A stretch of 64,000 bases of DNA from Brachypterus glaber (GCA_958510825.1 OY294044.1:105934893-105998892), one strand, 5' to 3'. Shown: positions 49,828-62,412, counted from the stretch's first letter. Made by a program: numbers and translations. Notes: generated by a model from the sequence alone, not told the origin.

Positions 49828-50933
49828 TATATTCTTGTTAATTGCCCAAGTCTTATTTAATTAATAAATCAGTATAAAATGAGCAAAGCAAAATATAATA
49901 AATTAATTTAAAATAATGATATATTTTAATGTAGTCAGTGTTATAAAAAAATATTATGTTTACTAAATGAAAGTTTTTTAGGAATTTCTTCAGATTTTTA
50001 TCAAAATATATATTATGTAAAAATTAAATGGTACTAAAAAATATTATAATTATTAATAATTGTAATGTACTTGATTATGTAAAAATATTATTAAATGTTT
50101 TAGAAGTATATTGTAGTAAAATTAGCTCAAAAAATAGAGCTAACAACCACAATATGTTTTTTTTTTTTTTAATTTGTTATAGTCGTATGTATATTTTAAA
50201 AAAGAAAAAGGTTATTTTACAAGAAATGTGTTAAAATAACTGTTTCTTACTCTTGCGTCATTGAATGATTTTACACTTCTTTTTCTAATTTGCTTGGGTG
50301 TATTGTATTGACCACCTCTACCCTACCAAATAATTAATAGTTTTTTTTTCAGAATTTTAAAAAAACTGTACCACTAAAATAAAACTAAAATTTGGGCATT
50401 TAAGAAGTTTTTTTAAAAAAGGAATGGTTTAAACAAAATGAATAAATGTGAATCAAAGTATGTATGTTGTATTAGGGTAGTCCAAAAAAAAAATTATTTA
50501 CTTTATCTTTTCTATTTGTCGTGGTTCGAACGTCCTTAGAATAAACATTCATATGGACGAGCCTAAGTGGTACTTTTAGGGCCCTAAAAATTAATCGATA
50601 ATCGATAAATTTTGTATAAAACTAGCCCTAGTGTTTGTAATTTTATAAAGTTTGCATTTTCTATTAATATGTGCTACAATCGAATTATAAATATTAAATA
50701 AAAAAGTTTAAATAAACCATAGAAAAAAATTTATATCTCCAAAATATAAATTTATTGTCTATTAAACAAAAATTACAGAGACAATTGTTTCGACTTTTTT
50801 AACATAAAGTAATTTTCAAGCTACAAATAATGAAAATTAGGTTGAAAATGGTACAATTCCTTTTAGAAAAACTTACTTTTTAAATATATAAACAAATTAA
50901 CTTGAGTACACATTATTAGAAATGTCATACTGT

Positions 50934-51314
50934 CCTTAACTATATTATTTTTATAAAATCTTAAACAAAAAGATAACTATAATAAGTTAAAATAAAAAAA
51001 ATTAATGAAATCTAAAATTTAAAATTGAATAAAAATCTGGGACATCTATCATAAACTAATCCAAACTATCTTTTAAACAGACTAAAGGAATTATCTTTAA
51101 ACTTTTTTATGTTTAACTACCCTTTTTGTAGTTTAAAGATAATTCCTTTAGTCTGTTTAAAAGATAGTTTGGATTAGTTTATGATAGATGTCCCAGATTT
51201 TTATTCAATTTTTAATTTTAAATTTTAGATTTCATTAATTTATTTTATTTCTACTTATTTTAGTTTTCTTTTTGTTTAAATTTTCAAGATTTTATAAAAA
51301 TAATATAGTTAAGG
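50934..51314. repeat. inner hairpin, ~180-bp arms
   Basis: 'ccttaactatattattttta' to 'aattatctttaaac' pairs with 'gtttaaagataatt' to 'taaaaataatatagttaagg'. The loop is about 25 nt near 51115. Confidence 0.85.
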
Positions 51315-51714
51315 TCGATATGAATTTGTGGACGCTAGAAGGCAAGGGGTCAAAGTACAAAAACCATTAATACGAGATAATTGAAGTTAAAGTTCAAAAA
51401 AATATGAATAGGTCATGTTTGAAGTTAGGTAGTTTTTTTTTACATTACTAGGTATCTCAATGATATAGTTTATCATAAAAACATATTAAAATATTTTTTT
51501 AATCATATACATACATATTTTTATATACTAAAAGTTTACCATGTTTTGCACGCTGCACTTGGATCTCTTGTACACCTGCACTTGGACCCCTTGCCTTCTG
51601 AGTTTAGGTCAATAATGAAACTATTTTAAAAGTATAAAAGCACTTATCTTTATTTTTAAGATTAATCATAAAACATACAATTCAAAAAGTGAAACAAAAT
51701 ACAAATTTTCATTT

Positions 51715-51855
51715 TCATTCATCCTCGTCAGTTCCATAAATGTTGTCCAGAGCTTGATCTTCTTCATCTCCGTCACTAAAGTATAAAAGAACTGTTGCTA
51801 GCTTACCTAACTATTACTAACCTGACTCAGATGAATCTTCACTTTGGTCACTCAT
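51715..51855 (-). pseudogene. short acidic reading frame with internal stops
   Basis: On the minus strand one frame reads 'MSDQSEDSSESG', three consecutive stops, seven codons, then 'LLYFSDGDEEDQALDNIYG' and 'TDEDE' to a stop. It may be the N-terminus of a decayed transposase or a captured gene piece inside the fold-back. The family is not recognised. Confidence 0.3.
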
Positions 51856-53605
51856 ATTGCAATGAACTCAAGTTTTGAGTTTATAAACTCTTCTTTTTCA
51901 GTTTAAAAAACAATAAACTGGTTCAAAACATTGAGAATCTTAAAAAATCTTAGTTTTAATCTAAACACCAAAACGTACTTTAAAAAACACCTGTTAAGTT
52001 TTAATAACATACATTAATTTGACAAAAAACACGTGACACTAATGCTCGTTACCAAACAACAACAAAACAATTTGCTCATTTATTTTGGTGGAGCAGGGAT
52101 CCAAGTGACGACTTGGACCCCTAGCGCTCCAAACGACTAACCACTATCCTGAGTTGGTATAGGGGCACCAGGCTAGGTAGCAGCACCTGTCAAGAAATGA
52201 GCTTGAATCCCTTTTTCAGTCGACAGATATAATTTTTTAATATCCATTTCTGCACTTAACTCCATTTTGACGAAACTGTCACTTGGACCCCTTGGGTTCT
52301 AGGGTCCACATTTCTAATAGTGTGTACTCAAGTTAATTTGTTTATATATTGAAAAAGTAGGTTTTTCTAAAAGGAATTGTACCATTTTTAACCTAATTTT
52401 CATTATTTGTAGCTTGAAAATCACTTTATGTTAAAAAAGTCGAAACAATTGTCGCTGTAATGTTTGTTTAATAGACAATAAATTTATATTTTGGAGAGAT
52501 TTTTCTATGGTTTATTTTAAAATATTACGATAATTATCGTATAGATTATAATCTACGCAACGAGTACGGGGTCTAAGCGCCATTTAAAAAACCTTTTTAT
52601 GCGATTGTTTTTACAATGCTAAATGGCGCTTAGATGCCACACTCGTTGCGTAGATTAACGTAATATTTTAAAATAACTAAAAAAGGTTTATACGGAAAAA
52701 AAATGTGACATCAAACTTTTTTATTTAATATTTATAATTCGTCAGCAGCACAAATTAATAGAAAATGCACTTTTTCGGAATTTAGGGGCAATTTAAGGGC
52801 CTTGTTGGCACGGGTTAGAAACTTTTGATCAGGCTAAGATTTTGCAGGTTTATTTTTCTACTCAAAAAAAAAAAAAAAAGATATCAAGGTTTTTAAATTT
52901 TATAAAATTACAAACACTAGGGCTGGTTTTATACGAATTTTATCGATATATGCGTGATTTTAGGGTTTTTAGGGCCCTATAAGTACCCATTAGCGTTGTC
53001 TCTATAAATTTTTACTCTAAGGGCGTTCGAACTACGAAAAATAGAGAAGATTAAGTAAATATTTTTTTTTGGACCACCCTAATGTTGTATGCACATATCA
53101 TATAGAATTTATACTTTCCTATATAAGTGGACTTGAAGTGTGTAGCAGGACACTTTTTAAGGTAAAAATGACAGCCATAACTTTTAAACGCTTTCATATG
53201 AGGGTTTAAAATCTAATAAACTAAGAAATCCATTTTAATTTGCATCCCACCCAGTTGAGGATGCATCTGCAATATCTTTAATAACACAAAAAAATAATTT
53301 AAGATTTTGGGCTGCTGAATCCAAATCTGATTGCAGATAAAGCTATCAGATCTGGCAGTGTAAAAATCACAAAAAAATCGATTTTTTGATGTTTTGGGCC
53401 CCATTTTCTCGACAACCTGACGTGCTGGAGAGATTATGTGCTCAAATTTGGACTCAGCGGTTCAAAATTTGTAGCAAGCGCAGAATAAATATATCAGAGT
53501 TTATGCTCATTTGTGTATTGTTTTATAATTGGTAGATTAAATTTAATCCCTATGTAAGGTTACCAAAAAATTATTACGCATAATAATTTATATTTTTTTT
53601 TCATT

Positions 53606-54475
53606 TTTAACCGACTTCCAAAAAGGAGGAGGTTATCAATTCGACGTGTGACTTTTTTTTTTGTTTGTTACCGCATAACTTTTATAACGAATGAACGGAA
53701 TTTGATAAAACTTTTTGCAAATTAAATAGGGCATTCATTTGGTGGTCTCATTTTAATTTCACGCTCGGATAATGTCGGGTAAGCCGTATAATTAAGATAA
53801 ATCTAATCATTTTAACGCAATTTCACTTAAAAACGGCTTAATTTGGTTCTAGTACCAACCAAATATTTAGAGAAATATCCGATAACTCGGATAAGTCGGA
53901 TAACTTGATAAAGGGTTCACTCAAATATTACGGCACACTGTAAATCTTTTAAATGCCGCTAAACTTGATTCGCTGGACCTGCAATAATAAAATACCAAGA
54001 GAAAATGATAAATTTTGTGATTTAACCATAAGGCGTTATTTGATTATTACTGAACGCTTAAAGTTTAAGAAGATTTTCTTTAGTATTTCATTTAAAATAA
54101 GGTTGATTGGACTCTTGGGCGCTAAAATAAAAATATTACTTTTATTTTTTAGAAATTTATCTTTAAGATATTGACGTCACAACGCACTAACAGTGCGTTG
54201 TGACGTCAGCAGCCTGCCGAGATGGAAGGACAACTATAATTTAGCTTAGATGACGTTACAAATCTACAAGTTCTGTGTCTCTAAAAAGTAAAAAATAAAA
54301 AATACTTAAGTCGGTGCCAATTTCACAGCAAACAATAATAAAATAATAAAAAATAATTGTTGGTAATTAATTTCGGGAATTGTAAAATTAGCACCGACTT
54401 AAGTATTTTTAATTTTTTAATTTTTAGAGACATAGAAGTCGGTTCATTTCTTTTTGCGAAAAGTTTTTATTGGCT
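53606..54475 (+). mobile_element. 'ACCGACTTCCAAAAAGGAGG' family, copy 3
   Basis: Best-preserved start of the family: 'AACCGACTTCCAAAAAGGAG' then 'gaggttatcaattcgac'. The body matches 40528-41420 ('tttcacgctcggataatg', 'cacaacgcactaacagtgcg', 'ggtgccaatttcaca'). It ends near 'gcgaaaagttttta'. Confidence 0.8.
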
Positions 54476-54939
54476 CTTTTTACTCGTATTGTGTCCGTGA
54501 ACACGAATTATCATGATTGGTTGATGGAACGGTAAATTTTGGTTATTACCTCTCTAGGGTCACTGTGATAGGTGCTTTGATTTTTTACTCTTATAAATTC
54601 TGTGCAGAGTTTAGCTTTAGCCATATTAAAGCGTTAAAAAGTTATCAAGTTCTGCATTTTTACTCTTCTTAAAACATGTTCTGATGTGTAGTACAACTGT
54701 GTACAATAATTAATTAATTACAAATATTTCTCGACCACTACCCTCATTTAGATGTGAAAATATTCAACAAAAAAAAAATACATTAGTTCGTAAAATAAAG
54801 GGAAAACTTAAAAAAAAACAGGGTTCTTTTATACAAAATCATTAATTTTTATACAAAAATCACTTTTTTCAATCATGAACATAATATTGACAAATAAAAA
54901 TTAACTTGAACTTTCACGGCCAAAAATATGAAATAAATG

Positions 54940-55525
54940 AGCTCCACATCGTATAGGTAGAGAATATATAGAGGAAATAAACGTTTGCGCAGGGTTCTGC
55001 ACTGCGTAATAACAATAGATAGAAAATTGACATCTAAACGGTAAAAATGGCGGTTCTACGTTGCCAAAAATATTTCAACCGTATAATTTTTAATTATAAA
55101 AACCAATAAATTTCCAATATTTTGCTACAAACTTTAATAAGAACGCTCAAAGACAGCATAAATTTACATTCAAACCGTTTAAATGCAAGCAAACCTAAAT
55201 TTACATGGGTAGGAGGTCCGACAATGCTGCACTGTCATTTTGTTATGAAATCGAATAATTGGTGATATTTTGTTTGTGGCGTTGTTTGTGGTATCTGCGT
55301 GTTTTTATAGTTTTATTCTGTTTAAAGTGTTAAAATTTTTAACTTAAAAATGACTTGTTATGTAAAGGCTTGTAAAAATGTGAAAAACTTTTTTGAGGTT
55401 TTGTTTTTGTTTATAAATTTTGACGTTTAAAAGGTAAAAATGGCGGACTAAATTTTACACACCTAATGTGTTTTTGTCTTTATCTAATACTCACTATAAT
55501 TTCTCTACCTATGTGCTCCACATAT
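54940..55525. repeat. weak inverted-repeat element
   Basis: 'gctccacatcgtataggtag' plus 'agaatatatag' against 'ctataatttctctacctatg' plus 'tgctccacat' in reverse, plus 'ggtaaaaatggcgg' twice in direct orientation. The boundaries are uncertain. Confidence 0.45.
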
Positions 55526-56038
55526 TTATAAATTGTTAGTTTTTCGATTGGCTAAAGGCTTTAATCATAACATTTACCATCTAATTAATCTCTATTTTTT
55601 TATTGGAAAAGTTTCTTAAAATTCAAAGTATGTCTAAAAAATGTGGACTAAAATTAAAAAAAAATTGATATTTGATGATTCTATGTAAAAACATTTAATA
55701 ATTTTTGCATTAAAACTTGAATTCTTGATAAAAGCCGTGATCTTGGGTTCAATATGTTGAACAGCCCCTGTATAATATACAGGGGCTATTAAAAATGTTA
55801 TTTTGATTTTTATTTGTCAAACTAGTTTTAAATTTTTATAATCGTAATCTAATTAAATAAAATAATAAATAAATAAATAGTTAAAATAGATACCCCAATA
55901 TTTTACGAACCTTTTTAGGCTTCTTCTACTATAGACTATAAAAAATTGTTATGTATGATAATTATATTTAAAAATATTTTCACACAATTTTCCATCCCAA
56001 AAATGGAACAGTTTTTTATCATAGATCAAAATCATTAT
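55526..56038. other. AT-rich intergenic sequence
   Basis: No gene-like sequence. A small palindrome 'cccctgtataatatacaggg' lies at 55765-55784. Confidence 0.45.
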
Positions 56039-56039
56039 A

Positions 56040-56762
56040 CAGTGCGGTCCAAAAGTCACCCTACCCCCTTTTAACTTTTCAACGAGTTGAGATATCGACT
56101 TCAAATTTAGAACTCTTAAATAAGACAACTTAAACTATCTTTTAGCATATATTTGATATTTTCAGCTCTTAAAATGTTGGCAGGGGGGCATGGGGGGTTA
56201 TTTTTTTAAATGGAAATTGGGGTCGTGTGATACATCATTTTAAAGCTTATAAAATTCGCCATTTAAAGTAACATTTTTAAATTTTTTAAAAATGTTTTTC
56301 AAAAGGTTTTGATTTTTCAATTTTTTGTGCTATTGTGGATTTTTTAAGTTTTTTTTTAAACATTTTTTTTATGTCAACTAAAATTAGTTTAAAAGTATAA
56401 TTAACATTTTTTTATGATGAAATTAGGCATTTTTAAAAAATTATTTGTTTTTGTTTTTAGAGGAATTTTGACATTAATACCCATTTTCAACTCCATTTTA
56501 AACCCATTTTTTTTTAATTTAAAAATATGGAGTAGTTAAATGGAGAATTTTATAAGCTTTAAAATGATGTATTACACGACCCCCCTTTCCATTTAAAAAA
56601 ATGTGCCCCCATGCCCCCCTGCCCACATTTTAAGAGCTGAAAGTATTAAATATATGCTAAAAAATAGTTTAAGTTGTCTTATTTAAAAGTTCCAAATTTG
56701 AAGTCGATATCTCAACTGGTTCAAAAGTTAAGAGGGGGTGGGGTGACTTTTGGACCGCTCTG
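56040..56762. mobile_element. 'CAGTGCGGTCC' fold-back MITE, copy 2
   Basis: TA-flanked (56038-56039, 56763-56764) and nearly the same as 28461-29144 in the same orientation, including the 'ttttagcatatatttgatat' segment. Confidence 0.88.
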
Positions 56763-57010
56763 TATATACAGGGGTTAATCTTTTTACTTTTAGGATAGAG
56801 ATTTGAGATTTAGTTGTTGATATAAGTAATTCATAAGGACAAATACTTTGCAAATAAAAACAATTGGTTACCATTTCCGGTTATTACGGAAGTGAATTCA
56901 AATCAAAAATAATACTTTAAATGTTCTCATATTAAAAGATTTTATTTATATCATTATTCTTAATTTTAAATCGGTATCCTAAAGACAACAAAAAAATAAA
57001 CCCTTATATA

Positions 57011-57359
57011 CAGGGTGCCCCAAAAACATACCGACCTACTTTTAGGGATGATAGGGGACATCAAATCAAACATTTTTTGTTTAATAAATATGTTCGCATA
57101 TGAGATGTTTGGACAGAAAAAAAAACGGAAACATTGTTTTGTGGCGTTTGTTGATAAATAATTAATATTTAAAAAAATGTTTAATAGGACATTAATAAAT
57201 ACACCCTCGTCTGAAAATGAGACGTTTCGGCTTTAGGACAAACCATTTTTCCGTTTTTCTGCACCTCATTTAAGCGCAAATATACATTAAAACAAAAAAA
57301 TTGCTTTAATGTCACCTACCACCTTTAAAACTTTTTTGGTATGTTTTTGGGACACCCTG
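57011..57359. mobile_element. 'CAGGGTGCCCCAAAAACATA' MITE
   Basis: Ends 'CAGGGTGCCCCAAAAACATA' and 'TATGTTTTTGGGACACCCTG', flanked by TA (57009-57010 and 57360-57361). About 350 bp with no coding capacity. Confidence 0.85.
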
Positions 57360-57574
57360 TAAATAAATTTCACAGCAATCAAGTGAAAATAATTTTGAAA
57401 TGTAATTTGATTATATAAAAATAGATGTTAAAAATAAACTATAAATTATCAGTATTTAAGAATAGCTTCTCAAATGGCTAGACCTCCTAATATGTACTTA
57501 CAAAATAAAAAAACGAATAAATCATTCATTTGAGCAATAATTTCGTATTTTTTCTTAATTACCATATTCTCTTA

Positions 57575-58386
57575 GGGAACGTTCAAGTATTACGTAACGC
57601 AAATTTTGATTATTTTGGACCCCCACCCCTGTAACGCTATATTGAATATCGTCATCTAAAGGCTCTAACGGTCTAACTCCAAAACGTCATATTTTTCAGG
57701 AGACGTAAAAAACGATTTAAAACTTAATTATAGCAATTTAGAACTTTAAAACTAGCTTGTTCACAGGTAAAAATGTTTGAAATGTGTTAATGTATTTAAA
57801 ACTTTTCATTGTTATCTATTTTATATAAATTATTTGAAAATTAAATTTTAACCACAGAATCTAAATTCACTAATGGTCTAACTCCAATACCTATCGTATT
57901 ATATCGCGTAATATTATTACAAAAAATTTATATTTTTATATTTAATATGTAATATTACTACTAGGTAGGCATAATATATATACATTATTAATGGCAATAA
58001 TTATAATTATCATCAAACAGTAAATTAACAAATATTTGAAACGTTATCCCCTGTTGTCGAGAAATAGTTTGACATTAGTGACAGTTCTCATTTAATTGTT
58101 TTCTCACAATCATATGATGGAGTTAGACACTTAGCGACTTAAAATATTTACATTTTTGCATTTTTTAAGGCTGATATTGGTTTAATGCAACTTTTTTTTT
58201 TTTTGAAGTATGTTGGTAATCAGATAATGAAGCAAATTTGATAAAAATCTCATTTTTGAAAAATTTGGAGTTAGACAACTAGAGCCTTTAGTGGACGATA
58301 TATTATTCCTATACCATTAACATGGGCGAACACTCCAAAAATAACCCCCCCCCCCTAGGAGCGTTACGTAATACTTGAACGTTCCC
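57575..58386. mobile_element. PIF/Harbinger-like non-autonomous element
   Basis: TIRs 'GGGAACGTTCAAGTATTACG' and 'CGTAATACTTGAACGTTCCC', flanked by TTA on both sides (57572-57574 and 58387-58389). A TTA duplication with GGG ends is typical of the superfamily. Inner segments 'ggtctaactccaa' repeat in both halves. There is no transposase frame. Confidence 0.82.
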
Positions 58387-58462
58387 TTACCTTAGGGTCG
58401 ATAGTTAAATAAAGTTACGCTATACTTAGGTCGTACACAAAATAAACTCGACGCAGATTCTA

Positions 58463-58597
58463 TCTGAGTAAAAATTGGATCAAGGCAGCTATGATTAGTG
58501 GTTTAAAAATGACTTTTAGTAATATTTTTAATACCCATGATAATTTTTGACATTTAGATTAAATTGACTGTCATTTTACGTCTTACAAATAATTATA
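58463..58597 (+). repeat. dispersed repeat fragment, second copy
   Basis: Matches 12538-12682 in the same orientation (see there). Confidence 0.7.
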
Positions 58598-58871
58598 AGA
58601 ATTTTTTTTTTAAAAGGAGGTTTTTCTATTTCTATTCGATTCATGATGTGTTCTTGAAATAAAATTTTACATTACCTGAGCTGGTGATACCTAAAATTAT
58701 ATTTTTTAAATACAATTATGGACAAGTAATATTTTTACTTAACTTGAATGTATTTTTCTAGGGTTACTAAGATCATTTAGAGTAATTTTAAGTAATCACC
58801 ATGACAAAAATTAAGAATAAAATAAAATAAAACTTTGACTTTTTTGGTATCACGGTTCTCAGTACAGTTAA

Positions 58872-59757
58872 AATGAGGCGTATAGTGCAAGAGTGGCCCA
58901 TATCACTTTATGGAAATATCGAGATAATGGCTATTTACATTTCTCCGATTTTTTAATCTTTGATCTAGGACGCATTATTTTATTTAAATTTTTTCTGTTA
59001 GGATTTTTAGACTTAACCAACATTAGGGTAATGTATGACAAACAAATTTATTTTATTTTCTTTACTTTCTTAGAGAAAAAAAAATTGGTGCACTATACAT
59101 TGTGTTCATTTTGGGCCACCATTACAAACGAGATCTGACCTTCAATAACACGTTTCTTTTGAGTAGATCTAACCTCACATTTTACTTTGAAATTTTAATT
59201 ATTTTTTACATGTGAAAGAAATGTTCGTTATTTAATAACAGAATAGTCAAAATATCAATAATTATGCTCTGGAATAGTTAAATAAAAATGTTCTTACTGT
59301 GTAAACATTGTTCAAGTACCTAAATGGATTTCAGTTCCTATGATCTCAAAGTTTAAGGTAAATTGTAATTATTTTTTATTAATAAAGCAAAATGTACAAA
59401 TTTGGTAACATAACGCTCCTGCATTTGTGCAGAAAATGATTTGTTTTGGGGCGAACAAATAACTTTCTCGATAAAACAAATTTTGGCTTTTTTAAGAATC
59501 TTTCTAAAAATATCTTTATAAATCCTTGGCAAAACTTGCCATGTTAGCTTTTTTAAAAATAAAATTAACATTTTTAATGATGCAGTTGGCCTTTTCAACA
59601 TCCCCAATAATATAACCCAGCGAACACCACTAATAATGCAATGCTTGTATCGTGCCAAAAAGAAAACCCTCTGTCATGAGGGTGGTATGTAATAAAAGAT
59701 ATAGATCTCCTTATTACATTTATAGAAAAAAATGCAGCACTCTTGCACTATACGCCC
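58872..59757. mobile_element. 'GGCGTATAGTGCAAGAGT' TIR element
   Basis: Left 'GGCGTATAGTGCAAGAGT' and right 'ACTCTTGCACTATACGCC' enclose about 885 bp. Small open frames inside show no transposase motif. Target duplications are not clear. Confidence 0.7.
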
Positions 59758-59813
59758 CAAATATCAAAAATTATATAAGGTGTCTCATTTAAAAATCGAA
59801 ATTGGTGTCATTT

Positions 59814-59860
59814 CCGATTAAACCGGAAGTGAAAAATGGATTAAACCGGAAGTGAAAAAT
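59814..59860 (+). repeat. tandem 'GATTAAACCGGAAGTGAAAA'
   Basis: A 23-bp unit occurs twice in tandem. Confidence 0.8.
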
Positions 59861-60129
59861 GTACTTCCCATGTTAAAAGTTGACGTTTTGTAGCAATAAT
59901 CTCTAATTCCAATCTTAAAATAAAGAAATAAAGGGGTTTACTACGGCCTTCTTACAGCCGGTATTGCGAGTTAGAAGAAAGACAGATGTAGTGTGCAGAA
60001 TTTTTAAGATAAATTAAAGAATTTTCCTGGAATAGAGTAAAATACAGAACTGCTTCAAACCAGTCTTAAGAGGATAATTTAACAAGCCGTGAAGTTACGT
60101 TAATAGGATTTTTTTTTCAGCTCTTTGAT

Positions 60130-60362
60130 TTTTTTTTAAAGTTTAACCCCCCATAACTTTTTCGTTTTTGGAGGGGATTACTTTCAAAAACGATAGGGAT
60201 ATTCCCCTCATAGAACTTAATTTACCTGAAAATTTCAAGTCGATCGGATTATTCGTCCTTGAGTTATCGTGCACACAAAAACGTGACATCAGACGGATGG
60301 ACAGACGCACAGACAAAAAAAAAGAATTTTCTTATTTTTTTCATGAAAAAAAATTATATCCA
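60130..60362 (+). repeat. dispersed repeat ('AACCCCCCATAACTTTTTCG'), copy 2
   Basis: Same family and orientation as 7434-7632, including 'cgatcggattattcgt' and 'cttgagttatcgtg' (60258-60271). It lies just upstream of the satellite array. Confidence 0.7.
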
Positions 60363-60448
60363 AGTATTATACTATTCTAGCGCAGGCGCTGTGAAAAGTA
60401 TAATAAATATTATGATAAGAAATATTGTTTTAATATTTTATTTACTTA

Positions 60449-62412
60449 CACTAGGCAACAAATAGCAATTTTTTTTTTGCCCCGATCGGAAAGTTAACTT
60501 TTCTTACTATTTCGAGAATCCGAATATGACCTTAGAAAAATTCCAGCACCTAAAATGTTTGAGATATAAGTCCAGCAAATAATGACCATTTTTTTCAAAA
60601 TCTTAAAAAAAAAGAGTAGGATTTTGAAAATTTTAGGGTATATTAAAAAAAATACGAGGAATTCAAAAATCTATATGCCAAGGACCTACTGTCACAGTAA
60701 TTAAGCAAAATAAATAGCCTAAAATGAAAGTGCAGAGTTTACTCAATTGCTCATTTGTGGCAAAACTATCAAATTTGTATAAAAAATTGTAGATTATAAA
60801 CTTTTCTAAAAAAATATTTATACAAATAATATTATTTACTTACACTAGGCAACAAATCGCAATTTTTTTTTGCCCCGATCGGAAAGTTAACTTTTCTTAC
60901 TATTTCGAGAATCCAAATCTGACCTTCGAAAAATTCCAGCACCTAAAATGTTTGAGAGTCCAGGAAACAAAGACCATTTTTTTCAAAATCTTAAAAAAAA
61001 AGAGTAGGATTTTGAAAATTTTAGGGTATATTAAAAAAAATACGAGGAATTCAAAAATCTATATGTCAAGAACCTACTGTCAGAGTAAGTACGCGAAAAA
61101 AAAATAAAAAGGTTAAAATGAAAGTGCAGAGTTTACTCAATTGCTCATTTGTGGCAAAACTATCAAATTTGTATAAAAAATTGTAGATTATAAACTTTTC
61201 TAAAAAAATATTTATACAAATAATTTTATTTACTTACACTAGGCAACAAATCGCAATTTTTTTTTGCCCCGATCGGAAAGTTAACTTTTCTTACTATTTC
61301 GAGAATCCGAATATGACCTTAGAAAAATTCCAGCACCTAAAATGTTTGAGATATAAGTCCAGCAAATAATGACCATTTTTTTCAAAATCTTAAAAAAAAA
61401 GAGTAGGATTTTGAAAATTTTAGGGTATATTAAAAAAAATACGAGGAATTCAAAAATCTATATGACAGGGACCTACTGTCACAGTAATTAAGCAAAATAA
61501 ATAGCCTAAAATGAAAGTGCAGAGTTTACTCAATTTCTCATTTGTGGCAAAACTATCAAATTTGTATAAAAAATTGTAGATTATAAACTTTTCTAAAAAA
61601 ATATTTATACAAATAATTTTGTTTACTTACACTAGGCAACAAATCGCATTTTTTTTTGCCCCGATCGGAAATTTAACTTTTCTTACTATTTCGAGAATCC
61701 AAATCTGACCTTAGAAAAATTCCAGCACCTAAAATGTTTGAGAGTCCAGGAAACAATGACCATTTTTTTCAAAATCTTAAAAAAAAAAGAGTAGGATTTT
61801 GAAAATTTTAGGGTATATTAAAAAGAATACGAGGAATTCAAAAATCTATATGTCAAGAACCTACTGTCAGAGTAAGTACGCGAAAAAAATAAAAAGGTTA
61901 AAATGAAAGTGCAGAGTTTACTCAATTGCTCATTTGTGGCAAAACTATCAAATTTGTATAAAAAATTGTAGATTATAAACTTTTCTAAAAAAATATTTAT
62001 ACAAATAATTTTATTTACTTACACTAGGCAACAAATCGCAATTTTTTTTTGCCCCGATCGGAAAGTTAACTTTTCTTACTATTTCAAGAATCCAAATCTG
62101 ACCTTAGAAAAATTCCAGCACCTAAAATGTTTGAGAGTCCAGGAAACAATGACCATTTTTTTCAAAATCTTTAAAAAAAAGAGTAGGATTTTGAAAATTT
62201 TAGGGTATATTAAAAAAAAATACGACTAATTCAAAAATCTATATTCCAAGGACCTACTGTCACAGTAAGTACGCGAAAAAAAATAAAAAGCTTAAAATGA
62301 AAGTGCAGAGTTTACTTAATTGCTCTTTTGTGGCAAAACTATCAAATTTGTATAAAAATTTTATACTTAATTTGTAGATTATAAACTTTTCTACAAAAAT
62401 ATTTATACAAAT
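60449..62412 (+). repeat. five-copy tandem satellite, ~393-bp monomer, alternating variants
   Basis: Monomers start ('cactaggcaacaaat') at 60449, 60843, 61238, 61630 and 62022, spacing 394, 395, 392 and 392 bp. Copies 1 and 3 share 'gagatataagtccagcaaat' and 'acagtaattaagcaaaata'. Copies 2 and 4 share 'gagagtccaggaaacaa' and 'tcagagtaagtacgcgaaaa'. Copy 5 is B-like with an A-like 'gtcacagtaa'. No open frame is conserved across monomers. Confidence 0.93.

Larger units (their letters stand above)
50470..53090. mobile_element. 2.6-kb nested fold-back complex
   Basis: Three concentric sets of inverted repeats. The outer set is 50470-50660 against 52895-53090 ('cgttcgaac', 'agggccctaaaaa', 'actagccctagtgtttgtaa'). 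The middle set is 50690-50925 against 52314-52530 ('aatggtacaattccttttag'). The inner compact hairpin is 50934-51314. Another hairpin at 52524-52668 ('cgcaacgagt', 'taagcgccattta') sits in the right arm. Confidence 0.8.

Noticed and set aside
58893..59138. 81-codon plus-strand frame inside the 58872-59757 element
   Set aside because: Hydrophobic AT-rich translation without transposase motifs. Probably chance.
60449..62412. CRISPR array
   Set aside because: The repeats are ~393 bp long and directly adjacent, without unique spacers of CRISPR size. The setting is eukaryotic.
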